64,000 nt of DNA from assembly GCF_027563345.1 (NCBI RefSeq), contig NZ_JAMKBK010000003.1; one strand, 5' to 3'. The notes beneath the pieces were generated by a model. That model saw nothing but the letters and a program-made list of their open reading frames with translations. It did not search any database and was not told the DNA's origin. The number at the start of each line of letters is the position of its first letter. Positions within the stretch are counted from its first letter, which is position 1. A program made the position numbers and the translations under genes. Positions 25,119 through 33,219 of the stretch are shown here, in pieces. The DNA comes from Psychrobacillus psychrodurans. Its GTDB lineage: Bacteria > Bacillota > Bacilli > Bacillales_A > Planococcaceae.

Positions 25119-26000
25119 CTAATTCTTTTCTATTTTATATGCAATCATTGCATGTTTTATTTGAAATCCTGATGCCTTATAAAGAGCAATTGCAGTTTTG
25201 TTATTTGCCCCCACACTTAAAGTGATCTCTTCTATTTCTTCATATGAAAATAAATGATGAAGAGCAGCTTCCATTAACTTAGTTGCTATTCCTTGCCCTC
25301 GATACTCTGATGAAACAGCAATGTATTCAATTACTCCTTCTCCGTGAAGTGGGACAGCCTCTACGTACACATATCCCTTTACATCGTTATTGTCTTGGAT
25401 AATGAATAATTGATTGTCTTCACTAATTCTCGAAAGGATTTGGTTACTACTATAATAAGTATTTGGAAAGGCTAGTTTATGAAGGGCACTAAATGACGTA
25501 TGAAAGGAATTTTCATAAGTTTGGATATGTAAATTTTGTCCTTCCTTGATACTATTTCTATCTATACTTAAAATAAGATGATTCCCATTTTCCTCTCCAT
25601 TTTTACTTTCAATAAATTTCCTAACTAAAGTATTTTTTTCATTAACAAAAAACTGGTACTCGTTTAGTTTGAAAGGAATGGTATCCTCTAATTCTTTCCA
25701 TAAATCATTTGCCAACTGAGGATAGTCGTCCTCATTCTTTATAAAGGGACCCCATACCTCTGTACTTTTATTTTCTTCATCAATGTCAAATCCTAAAGCT
25801 CCAATTATGTTGTTCTCGGAATAGGCAACGACAAATGATTTCGTTATATCGATATCAGAGAAATCAGTTGTAAGAGTATCGTAAATCTCCTTTTTATATT
25901 GTCCGCAATAACCAATATGGTAGGAATCATCACTATTTAAAACCTCTAAGAAAAAAGCTAATTCCTCCAAATGCTTAGGGGGACTTATATAGGTTGTCAT
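25119..26000 (-). CDS. Two-domain GNAT N-acetyltransferase
   Basis: 293 aa with a degenerate N-terminal half and a canonical C-terminal GNAT domain: IEYIAVSSEYRGQGIATKLMEAAL is motif A, and NKTAIALYKASGFQIKHAMIAYKI ends the protein. ATG 26000 has AAAAGGTG 6 bases upstream; a GTG at 26009 is less likely. Substrate unknown. It is divergent from the TetR gene. Confidence 0.87.
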   Translation of the reverse strand: MTTYISPPKHLEELAFFLEVLNSDDSYHIGYCGQYKKEIYDTLTTDFSDIDITKSFVVAYSENNIIGALGFDIDEENKSTEVWGPFIKNEDDYPQLANDLWKELEDTIPFKLNEYQFFVNEKNTLVRKFIESKNGEENGNHLILSIDRNSIKEGQNLHIQTYENSFHTSFSALHKLAFPNTYYSSNQILSRISEDNQLFIIQDNNDVKGYVYVEAVPLHGEGVIEYIAVSSEYRGQGIATKLMEAALHHLFSYEEIEEITLSVGANNKTAIALYKASGFQIKHAMIAYKIEKN

Positions 26001-26105
26001 AGAAATCACCTTTTCTAAATATCTTTATCAGAACATTTTATCATTTAGATAATTGTAAAGATATACACATTTGGTAAAAAGAACTACACCTTTGATAAAT
26101 AACTT

Positions 26106-26157
26106 TTGACAAAGGAAAAATTTATCTTTATATTATTCTAATAGACCGGTTGGTATA
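26106..26157 (+). promoter_or_regulatory. Promoter and operator of the TetR-MFS unit
   Basis: TTGACA (26106-26111), exactly 17 bases, TATATT (26129-26134). Directly downstream, at the expected start point, is ATAGACCGGTTGGTATA. The ATAGACCG half recurs on the other strand upstream of the MFS gene (26770-26787). In B. subtilis, LmrA/YxaF-type TetR repressors bind boxes containing TAGACC, so autoregulation is likely. Confidence 0.75.
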
Positions 26158-26176
26158 ATTTATGAGGTGATTTAAA

Positions 26177-26746
26177 ATGTCCGCTAAAAATAATTCCAAA
26201 GATATTCTTATTGAAACTGCTTCACGGCTATTTCGGATAAAAGGCTACTATGGAGTAGGACTTAAAGACATTCTTGAGGAAAGTGGAATTCCAAAAGGAT
26301 CTCTTTATCATTACTTTCCACAGGGGAAGGAACAACTAGCGATTGCAGCGATTAATCATACTAAAGAAATTGTTGTAAATGAAATTCAAGCATTGTTTGA
26401 TGAATTTGAAGATCCTATCAAAGCATTTCAAACACATTTGCAACATTTATCCGAAATCATTATAAAAAGTGATAACATAGGGTTCCCCATTGGAACTATT
26501 GCTGGTGAAACCTATTCAACAAGTGAACCAATCCGAATGGCTTGTCATTTAGCATTTGAAGAATGGCAAGCAATTTATAGGAAGAAATTACTTAAATGCG
26601 GATATGACAAAGCTCAGTCAAATGACTTGGCCCTTGCGGTAAATCTAATGATTGAGGGTGCTATTCTTTTATCTTTAACAAATAAGAGTAATAGACCGCT
26701 TGAAGTTGCCAAAGAGCAAATTACATTATTATTAAGAAAAGATTAA
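26177..26746 (+). CDS. TetR-family repressor, LmrA/YxaF type
   Basis: 189 aa. The N-terminal helix-turn-helix (LIETASRLFRIKGYYGVGLKDILEESGIPKGSLYHYF) is followed by a helical ligand domain. The pattern FRxKGYxGxGLxxIL...GSLYHYFPxGKEQLA is that of the LmrA/YxaF/QacR-like branch. AGGTGA lies 8 bases upstream of the ATG. It likely represses itself and the MFS exporter 66 bases downstream, with release by a drug or flavonoid-like ligand (family knowledge). Confidence 0.92.
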   Translation: MSAKNNSKDILIETASRLFRIKGYYGVGLKDILEESGIPKGSLYHYFPQGKEQLAIAAINHTKEIVVNEIQALFDEFEDPIKAFQTHLQHLSEIIIKSDNIGFPIGTIAGETYSTSEPIRMACHLAFEEWQAIYRKKLLKCGYDKAQSNDLALAVNLMIEGAILLSLTNKSNRPLEVAKEQITLLLRKD

Positions 26747-26769
26747 TTTAAATTCTTCAGAAAATGTAT

Positions 26770-26787
26770 TATATGGACGGTCTATGT
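26770..26787. promoter_or_regulatory. Second TetR operator candidate
   Basis: TATGGACGGTCTATG; its reverse complement starts CATAGACCG, matching the ATAGACCG half of the operator at 26139. It lies between the repressor stop and the MFS RBS, as an internal control point. Confidence 0.6.
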
Positions 26788-26812
26788 AGTCATTAATTGG
26801 AGGAATTTGTTC

Positions 26813-28234
26813 ATGATTGAAAAAGCAACACAACAAGAAAAACAAGTATTTAAAACAACCCCTATCTTAATTTCGTTTTTAATTGCAGGGTTTGTCGGAT
26901 TATTTAGTGAGACAGCACTGAACATGGCACTAGGAGATTTAATAGTAATATTTGATATTAGTCCACCCTCAGTCCAATGGCTAACAACTGGTTACCTCTT
27001 AACATTAGGGATATTAGTACCTATTTCAGGATTTATCATGCAGTGGTTCACTACAAGACAATTATTTATAGCTTCTCTGCTATTTTCTATTATTGGAACA
27101 CTTATTGCAGCACTTGCACCAAGCTTTACTGTATTAATGCTATCACGGGTTATACAAGCAGTAGGAACAGGATTACTACTACCATTAATGTTCAATACCA
27201 TTTTACTCATTTTCCCTGTTCATAAAAGAGGAGCAACAATGGGAATCATGGGATTGGTGATTATGTTTGCACCAGCAATTGGGCCGACTATTTCTGGTCT
27301 TGTGCTTGAGAAACTTACTTGGCACTGGATTTTCTGGATTTGCTTACCATTCCTTCTGCTTGCTTTGTTGTTTGGAATTAAATTCGTGCAAAATGTAACA
27401 ACTGTAACGAAACCTAAAATAGACATACTTTCTATTATTTTATCAACTATTGGTTTTGGTGGAATTGTGTATGGCTTTAGTAGTGCAGGAGAAAAAGGTT
27501 GGGGTAGTACTATAGTTATTGTTACTATTATTGTCGGTCTTTTCGCACTGACTTTGTTCTCTATGAGACAATTCAAAATGGAAGTTCCAATGATTGACTT
27601 ACGTGTTCTAAAATATCCAATGTTTACACTAGGCTTATTAAGTGTATTTATTACCTTTATGGTAATCATGTCCTCGATGATACTATTGCCTTTATACTTA
27701 CAAACAGGACTTGCATTAGCAGCATTTACGGCTGGGCTCGTACTTTTACCAGGTGGGGTCCTAAATGGTTTTATGTCTCCTTTGACTGGGCGAATATTTG
27801 ACAAATATGGTCCAAGAGGTCTTGTAGCACCTGGTTTCATCATCATGATTATTATGTTGTGGATGCTATCCAATATCACTGTTGATACTTCTATTATTAT
27901 GGTAATTATTATGCACTCTGTTCTATTTATCGGGGTGTCTATGGTTATGATGCCAGCTCAGACAAATGGACTTAATCAGCTTCCAAGAAACCTGTATCCT
28001 GATGGAACTGCTTTGATGAATACATTACAGCAAGTATCTGGTGCGATTGGAACGGCTGTTGCAATTACAATTATGTCAACTTCTCAGAACGCTTATTTAA
28101 AAAACGCAACCAATTTAATGGATCCGGAAACAGTTAGTATGTCATTAACTGCTGGGGTTCAAGATGCGTTTATATTTGGCTTAATCCTAGCTATTATTGG
28201 ATTAGTCATGTCCTTATTTATCAAAAAGGCATAA
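26813..28234 (+). CDS. MFS multidrug exporter, DHA2 (LmrB/EmrB) family
   Basis: 473-aa proton-driven exporter with 14 predicted membrane helices. WLTTGYLLTLGILVPISGFIMQWF (motif around helix 2) and RVIQAVGTGLLLPLMFNTI (antiporter motif region) are typical of the LmrB branch. ATG 26813 has GGAGG 9 bases upstream. It pairs with the upstream TetR gene just as lmrA-lmrB do in B. subtilis, where lmrB gives lincomycin/puromycin resistance; the substrate here is not established. Confidence 0.92.
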   Translation: MIEKATQQEKQVFKTTPILISFLIAGFVGLFSETALNMALGDLIVIFDISPPSVQWLTTGYLLTLGILVPISGFIMQWFTTRQLFIASLLFSIIGTLIAALAPSFTVLMLSRVIQAVGTGLLLPLMFNTILLIFPVHKRGATMGIMGLVIMFAPAIGPTISGLVLEKLTWHWIFWICLPFLLLALLFGIKFVQNVTTVTKPKIDILSIILSTIGFGGIVYGFSSAGEKGWGSTIVIVTIIVGLFALTLFSMRQFKMEVPMIDLRVLKYPMFTLGLLSVFITFMVIMSSMILLPLYLQTGLALAAFTAGLVLLPGGVLNGFMSPLTGRIFDKYGPRGLVAPGFIIMIIMLWMLSNITVDTSIIMVIIMHSVLFIGVSMVMMPAQTNGLNQLPRNLYPDGTALMNTLQQVSGAIGTAVAITIMSTSQNAYLKNATNLMDPETVSMSLTAGVQDAFIFGLILAIIGLVMSLFIKKA

Positions 28235-28246
28235 AATCTAAAATAC

Positions 28247-28290
28247 AACCCTATTCTATGAGTTCTCTACTCAGAATGGGGTTTATTTCT
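28247..28290 (+). terminator. Terminator of the TetR-MFS unit
   Basis: AACCCTATTCT...AGAATGGGGTT with inner TGAG/CTCA pairing, then TATTTC. It is an imperfect stem but correctly placed. Confidence 0.7.
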
Positions 28291-28321
28291 ATGTTTTTGC
28301 TTAGATTGTTCGGTATTACAA

Positions 28322-29137
28322 TTATTTAATATCTTTTATTTTATACATACGCATGGATTGAAGGTCTCCCTCATAAGACAACTGTCCTAAATGAATAAGA
28401 GAACGTACACGGTATTCTATCCATGCATCCGATACCACTTGCTCCGATAAACCAACCACTTCACCTATCACACGTGTTGCATTCAAAAATTCTATATTTT
28501 TTCGTTCACTATGTAACTTCCTCACACATTCCATTATAAACGAATCATCTCTTGTTTCTAATTCATCGATGATTTCCCCTTGCTTCCAAGACCGAACAAT
28601 GCTTGTACTCTGTAGCAGTTTTTCCCCCTCCTGTTCTAAAGTTCTTGTCAATCCATCTGAAATCTGAAAAATGGAAAATTCATGAAAATGAGCTAACTGC
28701 TCTGCATTACACTCCCCGGTATGACGAATTTCATTACGCAATTCCTTACGTTCTGTATAATCTCTCATTGCATTGTAAGTATTTACAACATTAATTTCAA
28801 CTTGTTTTTCTTTTAACAAATTACAGATGATGCGAAGACCAATTTGCTCTGTAGCATTTTCACAAGTCCAAATCGTTACTTGGTCACCATGCTTTATATC
28901 CGCCAATTTTTGTAATGACTGTTGATACATAGTTTGGTTATCTTCAAAATTACCTCATACTGTGTGGTATGAATTTTCCAACCAAGTAAAATAACTTTTA
29001 ATACCGCTGTTTTCATAAACATTTCTAATTGGTCCGATAGAAAAGTTTATAGGGAAACCAATTATTTTGTGCTTATGTTCACTTAAAGCGTGTTTTAAGC
29101 TACCAATCGCAGAATCTCCAAAAATGAGATGAATCAC
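28322..29137 (-). pseudogene. DUF1835/DUF3658 protein interrupted by one in-frame TGA
   Basis: GTG 29137 opens a DUF1835 N-terminus (MIHLIFGDSAIGSLKHAL, HKIIGFPINFSIGPI). After 60 codons a TGA at 28955-28957 interrupts it. The same frame continues without a gap (GNFEDNQTMYQQSL) through the rest of DUF1835 (DQVTIWTCENATEQIGLR) to a DUF3658-like C-terminus and stops at 28322. Total length 271 codons, the normal family size. The downstream part has no RBS before its first ATG (28930). It is a single nonsense mutation or a sequencing error rather than two genes. Function of the family is unknown. Confidence 0.88.
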
Positions 29138-29227
29138 ACGAACACTTCCGATTCTAAGTATATTTTTTCTTTTTGTTAAATTATTTGTACATCAAATATA
29201 TGAAATATGAATTCATTTCTGCTCACA

Positions 29228-30052
29228 TTAAATCTCTTCCACTTCTACCAAGATTTGAGTGACATAATTATCACTTCCACTTACAGAGATTTCATCTAGT
29301 ATATATTCCTCGTACGAATAACTTCCAAGCTTTATTTGATGTTTATCGATAAATTTCATGATTTTTTTATAAGTTTTAGAAATATTTTTATCGTTCCCAA
29401 CATGATAAGCGACTACATATAATCCTTTTGGTTTCGTGTAAAATGATATATTTTTTACATCCTCTGTTTTCGTGTACAAGTAAGAATAATTGTCATAATC
29501 CTCTTTCATCAGCTTCGCCCTATTTACCATGGCACCAATTGGATAACCAATATCAAGTTCATTTTTGTATAAAAAATCAATGAAATGGGAGACAGATTTT
29601 AAGAAAGATCGATCAGAACAATCCAATATAGAGTCACTTAAAAATAATAACTCCTCTTCCTGTATCTCTAGACTGATTTGTTTAAAATCTAACTTTAGTG
29701 CATTTTCCGTTAGAGCTATCTTTGTATCGATTATCTTTTGTATTTGGTTCAAATTATTTATCTTTTTTTGGATTTCCAATGACTTCACTTTTAATAACTC
29801 AATCAATTCGTCAGGGGTCTTATTGTTCAAGAATAGTTTAATTTCCTTTAAAGGCATGTCCACCTCTTTGAGGAGTTCAATAACGTTAAAAACATCAAAT
29901 TGATGATAGGAATAATATCGATAACCTTTTTCGTTTTTGATTTCTGGTGAAAGAAGCCCAATTTCATCATAATGAAATAAAGTCTGTTTTTTCACGTTAC
30001 ATAACTTTGCGAATTCACCTGTCGTAAAATATTTACGTAAATTCTCGCTCAT
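29228..30052 (-). CDS. bltR: MerR-family multidrug-binding regulator (BltR/BmrR type)
   Basis: 274 aa. The winged helix-turn-helix (YFTTGEFAKLCNVKKQTLFHYDEIGLLSPEIKNEKGYRYYSYHQ) is followed by a coiled-coil dimer helix (about 80-125) and a C-terminal GyrI-like ligand domain (IGYPIGAMV...YTKPKGLYVVAYHVG). It is divergent from a BltD acetyltransferase and a MATE pump, matching the bltR-blt-bltD arrangement of B. subtilis except for the class of pump. Activation by unwinding the 19-base spacer promoter at 30067 is the expected mechanism. Confidence 0.85.
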   Translation of the reverse strand: MSENLRKYFTTGEFAKLCNVKKQTLFHYDEIGLLSPEIKNEKGYRYYSYHQFDVFNVIELLKEVDMPLKEIKLFLNNKTPDELIELLKVKSLEIQKKINNLNQIQKIIDTKIALTENALKLDFKQISLEIQEEELLFLSDSILDCSDRSFLKSVSHFIDFLYKNELDIGYPIGAMVNRAKLMKEDYDNYSYLYTKTEDVKNISFYTKPKGLYVVAYHVGNDKNISKTYKKIMKFIDKHQIKLGSYSYEEYILDEISVSGSDNYVTQILVEVEEI

Positions 30053-30066
30053 TTACTAATTCCCCC

Positions 30067-30097
30067 TTGACTGTATGGTTACCGGATACTTTAGGAT
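30067..30097 (+). promoter_or_regulatory. MerR-type promoter with 19-base spacer
   Basis: TTGACT (30067-30072) and TAGGAT (30092-30097) are separated by 19 bases instead of 17, the hallmark of MerR-activated promoters. The spacer contains GTATGGTTACCGGATAC, an imperfect dyad. It lies between the regulator and the acetyltransferase genes. Confidence 0.65.
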
Positions 30098-30153
30098 GTA
30101 ACTATACCATTTAAAACTATCTATTTGTACTAAAAAGAAAGGATTTGATAGTC

Positions 30154-30627
30154 ATGAATATTTCCATTCGTGACGTAGCGCAAGATAATGTTCAAGATAT
30201 ATTAAAGTTAAGTGTCGGAGAGTTACAAGCTTCTTTTATAGAAACAACTGAACAATGTTTAGCAGAAGCCCGTGAATGCACTATATATAAACCAGTGGGT
30301 CTCTATTCTGACGAGTGTTTAATCGGATTTGCAATGTATGGGTTTTTCTCTGAAGAAACAGACAATGGTCGAGTATGGTTGGATCGTTTTTTAATCGATT
30401 CCAGATACCAAGGTTTTGGTTATGGAACTATTATGCTGAATGCATTAATACAGAAACTAGTCAATGAATTTTCATGTACCCAAATATATTTAAGTGTATA
30501 TGAAGAAAATAAATCTGCGATTCACTTATACCAAAAATTTGATTTTCATTTCAATGGTGAATTCGATCTAAAAAATGAAAGAATTATGGTGAAAAATATA
30601 ACAAACTTAAACGGACAGCTAGAATAA
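30154..30627 (+). CDS. bltD: Spermine/spermidine N-acetyltransferase BltD
   Basis: 157-aa GNAT that acetylates polyamines. It resembles B. subtilis BltD along its length: SFIETTEQCLAEARECTIYKPVGLY, GFAMYGFFSEE, NGRVWLDRFLIDSRYQGFGYGT (acetyl-CoA loop), SAIHLYQKFDFHFNGE and the ending RIMVKNI. ATG 30154 is chosen because AAAGG lies about 10 bases upstream; a TTG nine bases earlier would abut it. The MATE gene follows 30 bases later, so polyamine acetylation and efflux are probably induced together. Confidence 0.9.
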   Translation: MNISIRDVAQDNVQDILKLSVGELQASFIETTEQCLAEARECTIYKPVGLYSDECLIGFAMYGFFSEETDNGRVWLDRFLIDSRYQGFGYGTIMLNALIQKLVNEFSCTQIYLSVYEENKSAIHLYQKFDFHFNGEFDLKNERIMVKNITNLNGQLE

Positions 30628-30657
30628 CTCTACTCTACAAAACAACAGGTGAATAAT

Positions 30658-32022
30658 ATGAATGAAACATTAAGAAATACCCCAACTAAAAAATTATTTC
30701 TAACGTATCTATTCCCTTCCTTACTCGGAATGCTATTAATGGCAGTCAATATTTTAGTCGACGGCATTTTTGTTAGTAATGGAATAGGTCCCGAAGCCCT
30801 TGCAGGTATTAATATAGCGGTTCCTATATTCTCAATTTTACTATCTATTTCGCTCTGGATTGGGATGGGGGGAGCAACACTATTTTCCATTTCACTTGGA
30901 GAAAGTAATATTAAAGAAGCACGCTCAATCTTTTCACAATCCTTTTTCCTAGCTGTTATCATTGTCGGTGTACTTGTCATACTAAGTTTATGGAAGCAAA
31001 AAGAAATCGCTTATTTGTTTGGTGCAAGTGATGAAATTTTCCCTTATGTAAAAGATTATCTTCATATCATTCTAGTGTTTGGTGTCGTTTATGTGATTGA
31101 AAATATATTAAGTATTTTTATACGAAATGATGGAAATCCAAAACTTGCTATGCTTGGACTGGCTACTACCTCAGTTCTTAACATTGTATTTAATTATTTA
31201 TTTATTTTTGTAATGGAACTTGGTGTTGAAGGTGCTGCCTATGCAACTGTTATATCAACCGCTATTGGTTTAGTCGTTTTACTACTCCATTTCACTCGAA
31301 AAAATAGTATGTTGAAATTCACTAAATTTAAATTTGAGCTAAAGACAGTTATTGAGATATTAAAGATTGGCTTGCCAAGTTTTATAGTAGAAGGTTCTGT
31401 AGCGATGACAATTATTGCGTATAATGTTACGTTTATGCATTTTGTTGGAGCAGTTGGTGTTACTTCGTATGCAGTTGTGAATTATTTACATGCCGTTTTC
31501 ATCATGCTATTTATTGGGATTGGGGCGGCACTTCAACCTATTGTTAGCTTTCACTACGGTGCGAAGTTATATGATCGTCTACAGCAATTCTTGAGATTAG
31601 GTGTGATAACAGGGATTTTATTCGGTGCTTGTATATTACTAGTCGGTTTGTTGTTCGGAGATGTGATTATTTCGTTATTTGGAGTTACCTCTGAAGAAGT
31701 GTTTACTTACACGAAGACAGGCATTTCCATGTTTTTCATTGGTTATTTATTTTTAGGTTTTAATTTAGTATACGCCGAATATTACCAAGCGATTAAGAAG
31801 ATTAAACTTTCTTCTATTATAATCATTGCTAGAAGTATTGTGCTTTTTTTACCACTTTTATGGTTATTACCAACCTATGTAGGAAGTGATTACATTTGGC
31901 TTGCCTTCCCACTAGCAGAAGGAATTACAGCAATTGGTTTAGTAATTGCCAGATATACACTAAAAGCCCTAGCTCCGTTTAGAGATACCTCTGCAAAAGA
32001 CATGCAAGGACTCAAATCATAA
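30658..32022 (+). CDS. MATE-family efflux transporter (MepA/NorM-like)
   Basis: 454-aa multidrug and toxin extrusion protein with 12 predicted helices in two similar halves (LLMAVNILVDGIFVSNGIGPEALAGINIAVPI, and GAALQPIVSFHYGAKLYDR in the second half). ATG 30658 follows AGGTGA by 6 bases. It occupies the operon position held by the MFS pump Blt in B. subtilis. Cationic drug or polyamine-related export is expected from the family and context. Confidence 0.9.
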   Translation: MNETLRNTPTKKLFLTYLFPSLLGMLLMAVNILVDGIFVSNGIGPEALAGINIAVPIFSILLSISLWIGMGGATLFSISLGESNIKEARSIFSQSFFLAVIIVGVLVILSLWKQKEIAYLFGASDEIFPYVKDYLHIILVFGVVYVIENILSIFIRNDGNPKLAMLGLATTSVLNIVFNYLFIFVMELGVEGAAYATVISTAIGLVVLLLHFTRKNSMLKFTKFKFELKTVIEILKIGLPSFIVEGSVAMTIIAYNVTFMHFVGAVGVTSYAVVNYLHAVFIMLFIGIGAALQPIVSFHYGAKLYDRLQQFLRLGVITGILFGACILLVGLLFGDVIISLFGVTSEEVFTYTKTGISMFFIGYLFLGFNLVYAEYYQAIKKIKLSSIIIIARSIVLFLPLLWLLPTYVGSDYIWLAFPLAEGITAIGLVIARYTLKALAPFRDTSAKDMQGLKS

Positions 32023-32056
32023 CAAAGTATATATATAAAATGTCTCGTGAACACTG

Positions 32057-32175
32057 GCATCATTGGACTGGAAAGAATGATTAATACCGCTGGTTTCTGT
32101 TTAAGAGGACGCTTTCAGCGTGGGAGAGATGAGTCTTCACCGCAGGGAGTTGCCGTCATTCACTCCAATCAGTTT
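32057..32175 (-). repeat. MITE-like repeat, copy 4 (degenerate)
   Basis: Ends TCATTGGACTGG and TCACTCCAATCAG are related inverted ends of the family (TTGGAGTG). Inside, GAGGACGCTTTCAGCG and ACCGCAGGGAG recall the core. It lies in the 410-base gap between the MATE gene and trpA. Confidence 0.55.
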
Positions 32176-32238
32176 GCTGTATAGTACTCCCTACAATGGG
32201 TGTGCTCAGGACAGACAAAACCCATAAAATAATCAAAA

Positions 32239-32280
32239 AAATGATATTGATTTTGACGAATGTCAAACCAATATCATTTA
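32239..32280. other. Nested hairpin in the MATE-trpA gap
   Basis: Outer stem AAATGATATTG / CAATATCATTT encloses TTTGAC-GAAT-GTCAAA. It could terminate the rightward bltD-MATE transcript (A/T-rich both sides), but the T-run is short (TTTAAG). Confidence 0.5.
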
Positions 32281-32359
32281 AGATTCACGCGGTTATTATA
32301 TAGCAAAACATCTGTCTAAACCCTTCTAAAACGATAGATACAGATTATAAACTTAAAGG

Positions 32360-32387
32360 ACCGGGAGCGTTTTTTGCCCGGTTTTTC
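32360..32387 (+). terminator. Terminator-like hairpin ACCGGG...CCCGGT-TTTT
   Basis: Six GC-rich pairs, 13-base loop, then TTTTC on the plus strand. On the minus strand it follows trpA by about 50 bases with a weak tail, so it may serve both the MATE unit and the trp operon. Confidence 0.65.
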
Positions 32388-32433
32388 TTCGTTTATAGTA
32401 AGAACAAAATCTAGTCAAGACATTAAATCCAAC

Positions 32434-33219
32434 TTATTTAAGCACTTTCTTAGACGCTTCAATTAGCTCGTTTATTTTTTCTAATTCAGTTCGATGAAAT
32501 GCCTCGACTATCGCGCTTCCCACAATTACACCATCTGCCAGGGAACCTACTGTTCTCACTTGTTCGAGAGTTGAAATTCCGAAGCCAGCGAGGATTGGAA
32601 CCGGGCTAATATCTTTCAATTGCTTTAAGTGCTTTTCTAATTGATCATCAAATCTATCCCTTACCCCCGTAATTCCATTTACTGTTACCGCATAGATGAA
32701 GCCTTCACCAGCAGCAACTATCTTTTCCATACGTTCCGGTGAGCTAGTTAGAGAAACAAGTTGGACAAGTGCGACATCTGTTTTTATAAGTAAACTCTTC
32801 AATAATTCACTTTCCTCTAACGGTACATCTGGAACGATTAATCCCGCAATACCTAATTTATCACATACTTCTGCAAACTTTTCCAGTCCGTAATTTATCA
32901 ATGGATTATAATATGTCATTAGAACAAGTGGTACACTTACCTCTTTATAGAAGGTCTCTAGTTCCTGCAGGATTGATCGAAGTGTTATGCCATCTGCAAG
33001 TGCTCGTTCACCTGCTTTCTGGATGGTAGGTCCATCTGCAACAGGATCAGAAAATGGTATACCTAGTTCGATCGCAGTAACTCCTGCTGCTTGAAGAAAT
33101 AATATTTTAGACTTTAATGTCTTTAGTCCACCATCACCTGCCATTATATAAGGAACAAATGCCTTATCACCATGAGCATTTACTGATTGTATAGCATTTA
33201 AAAGTTTCGCTTTAGCCAT
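32434..33219 (-). CDS. trpA: Tryptophan synthase alpha chain
   Basis: 261-aa TIM-barrel subunit that cleaves indole-3-glycerol phosphate to indole and glyceraldehyde 3-phosphate. AIELGIPFSDPVADGPTIQKAG carries the catalytic Glu and Asp, GEGFIYAVTVNGITGVR the phosphate loop, and ILAGFGIST follows. ATG 33219 is 9 bases after GGGG; an ATG two codons earlier (33225) is also possible. It overlaps the end of trpB, so translation is coupled. Last gene of the trp operon. Confidence 0.96.
   Translation of the reverse strand: MAKAKLLNAIQSVNAHGDKAFVPYIMAGDGGLKTLKSKILFLQAAGVTAIELGIPFSDPVADGPTIQKAGERALADGITLRSILQELETFYKEVSVPLVLMTYYNPLINYGLEKFAEVCDKLGIAGLIVPDVPLEESELLKSLLIKTDVALVQLVSLTSSPERMEKIVAAGEGFIYAVTVNGITGVRDRFDDQLEKHLKQLKDISPVPILAGFGISTLEQVRTVGSLADGVIVGSAIVEAFHRTELEKINELIEASKKVLK

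Noticed and set aside
27220..27879. 219-codon minus-strand frame opposite the MFS gene
   Set aside because: Shadow of the plus-strand exporter, whose family match and membrane pattern are unambiguous.
28955..28957. TGA as a possible selenocysteine codon
   Set aside because: No selenocysteine machinery or SECIS-like hairpin is seen right after the codon, and the family has no known Cys/Sec position there; nonsense mutation is simpler.
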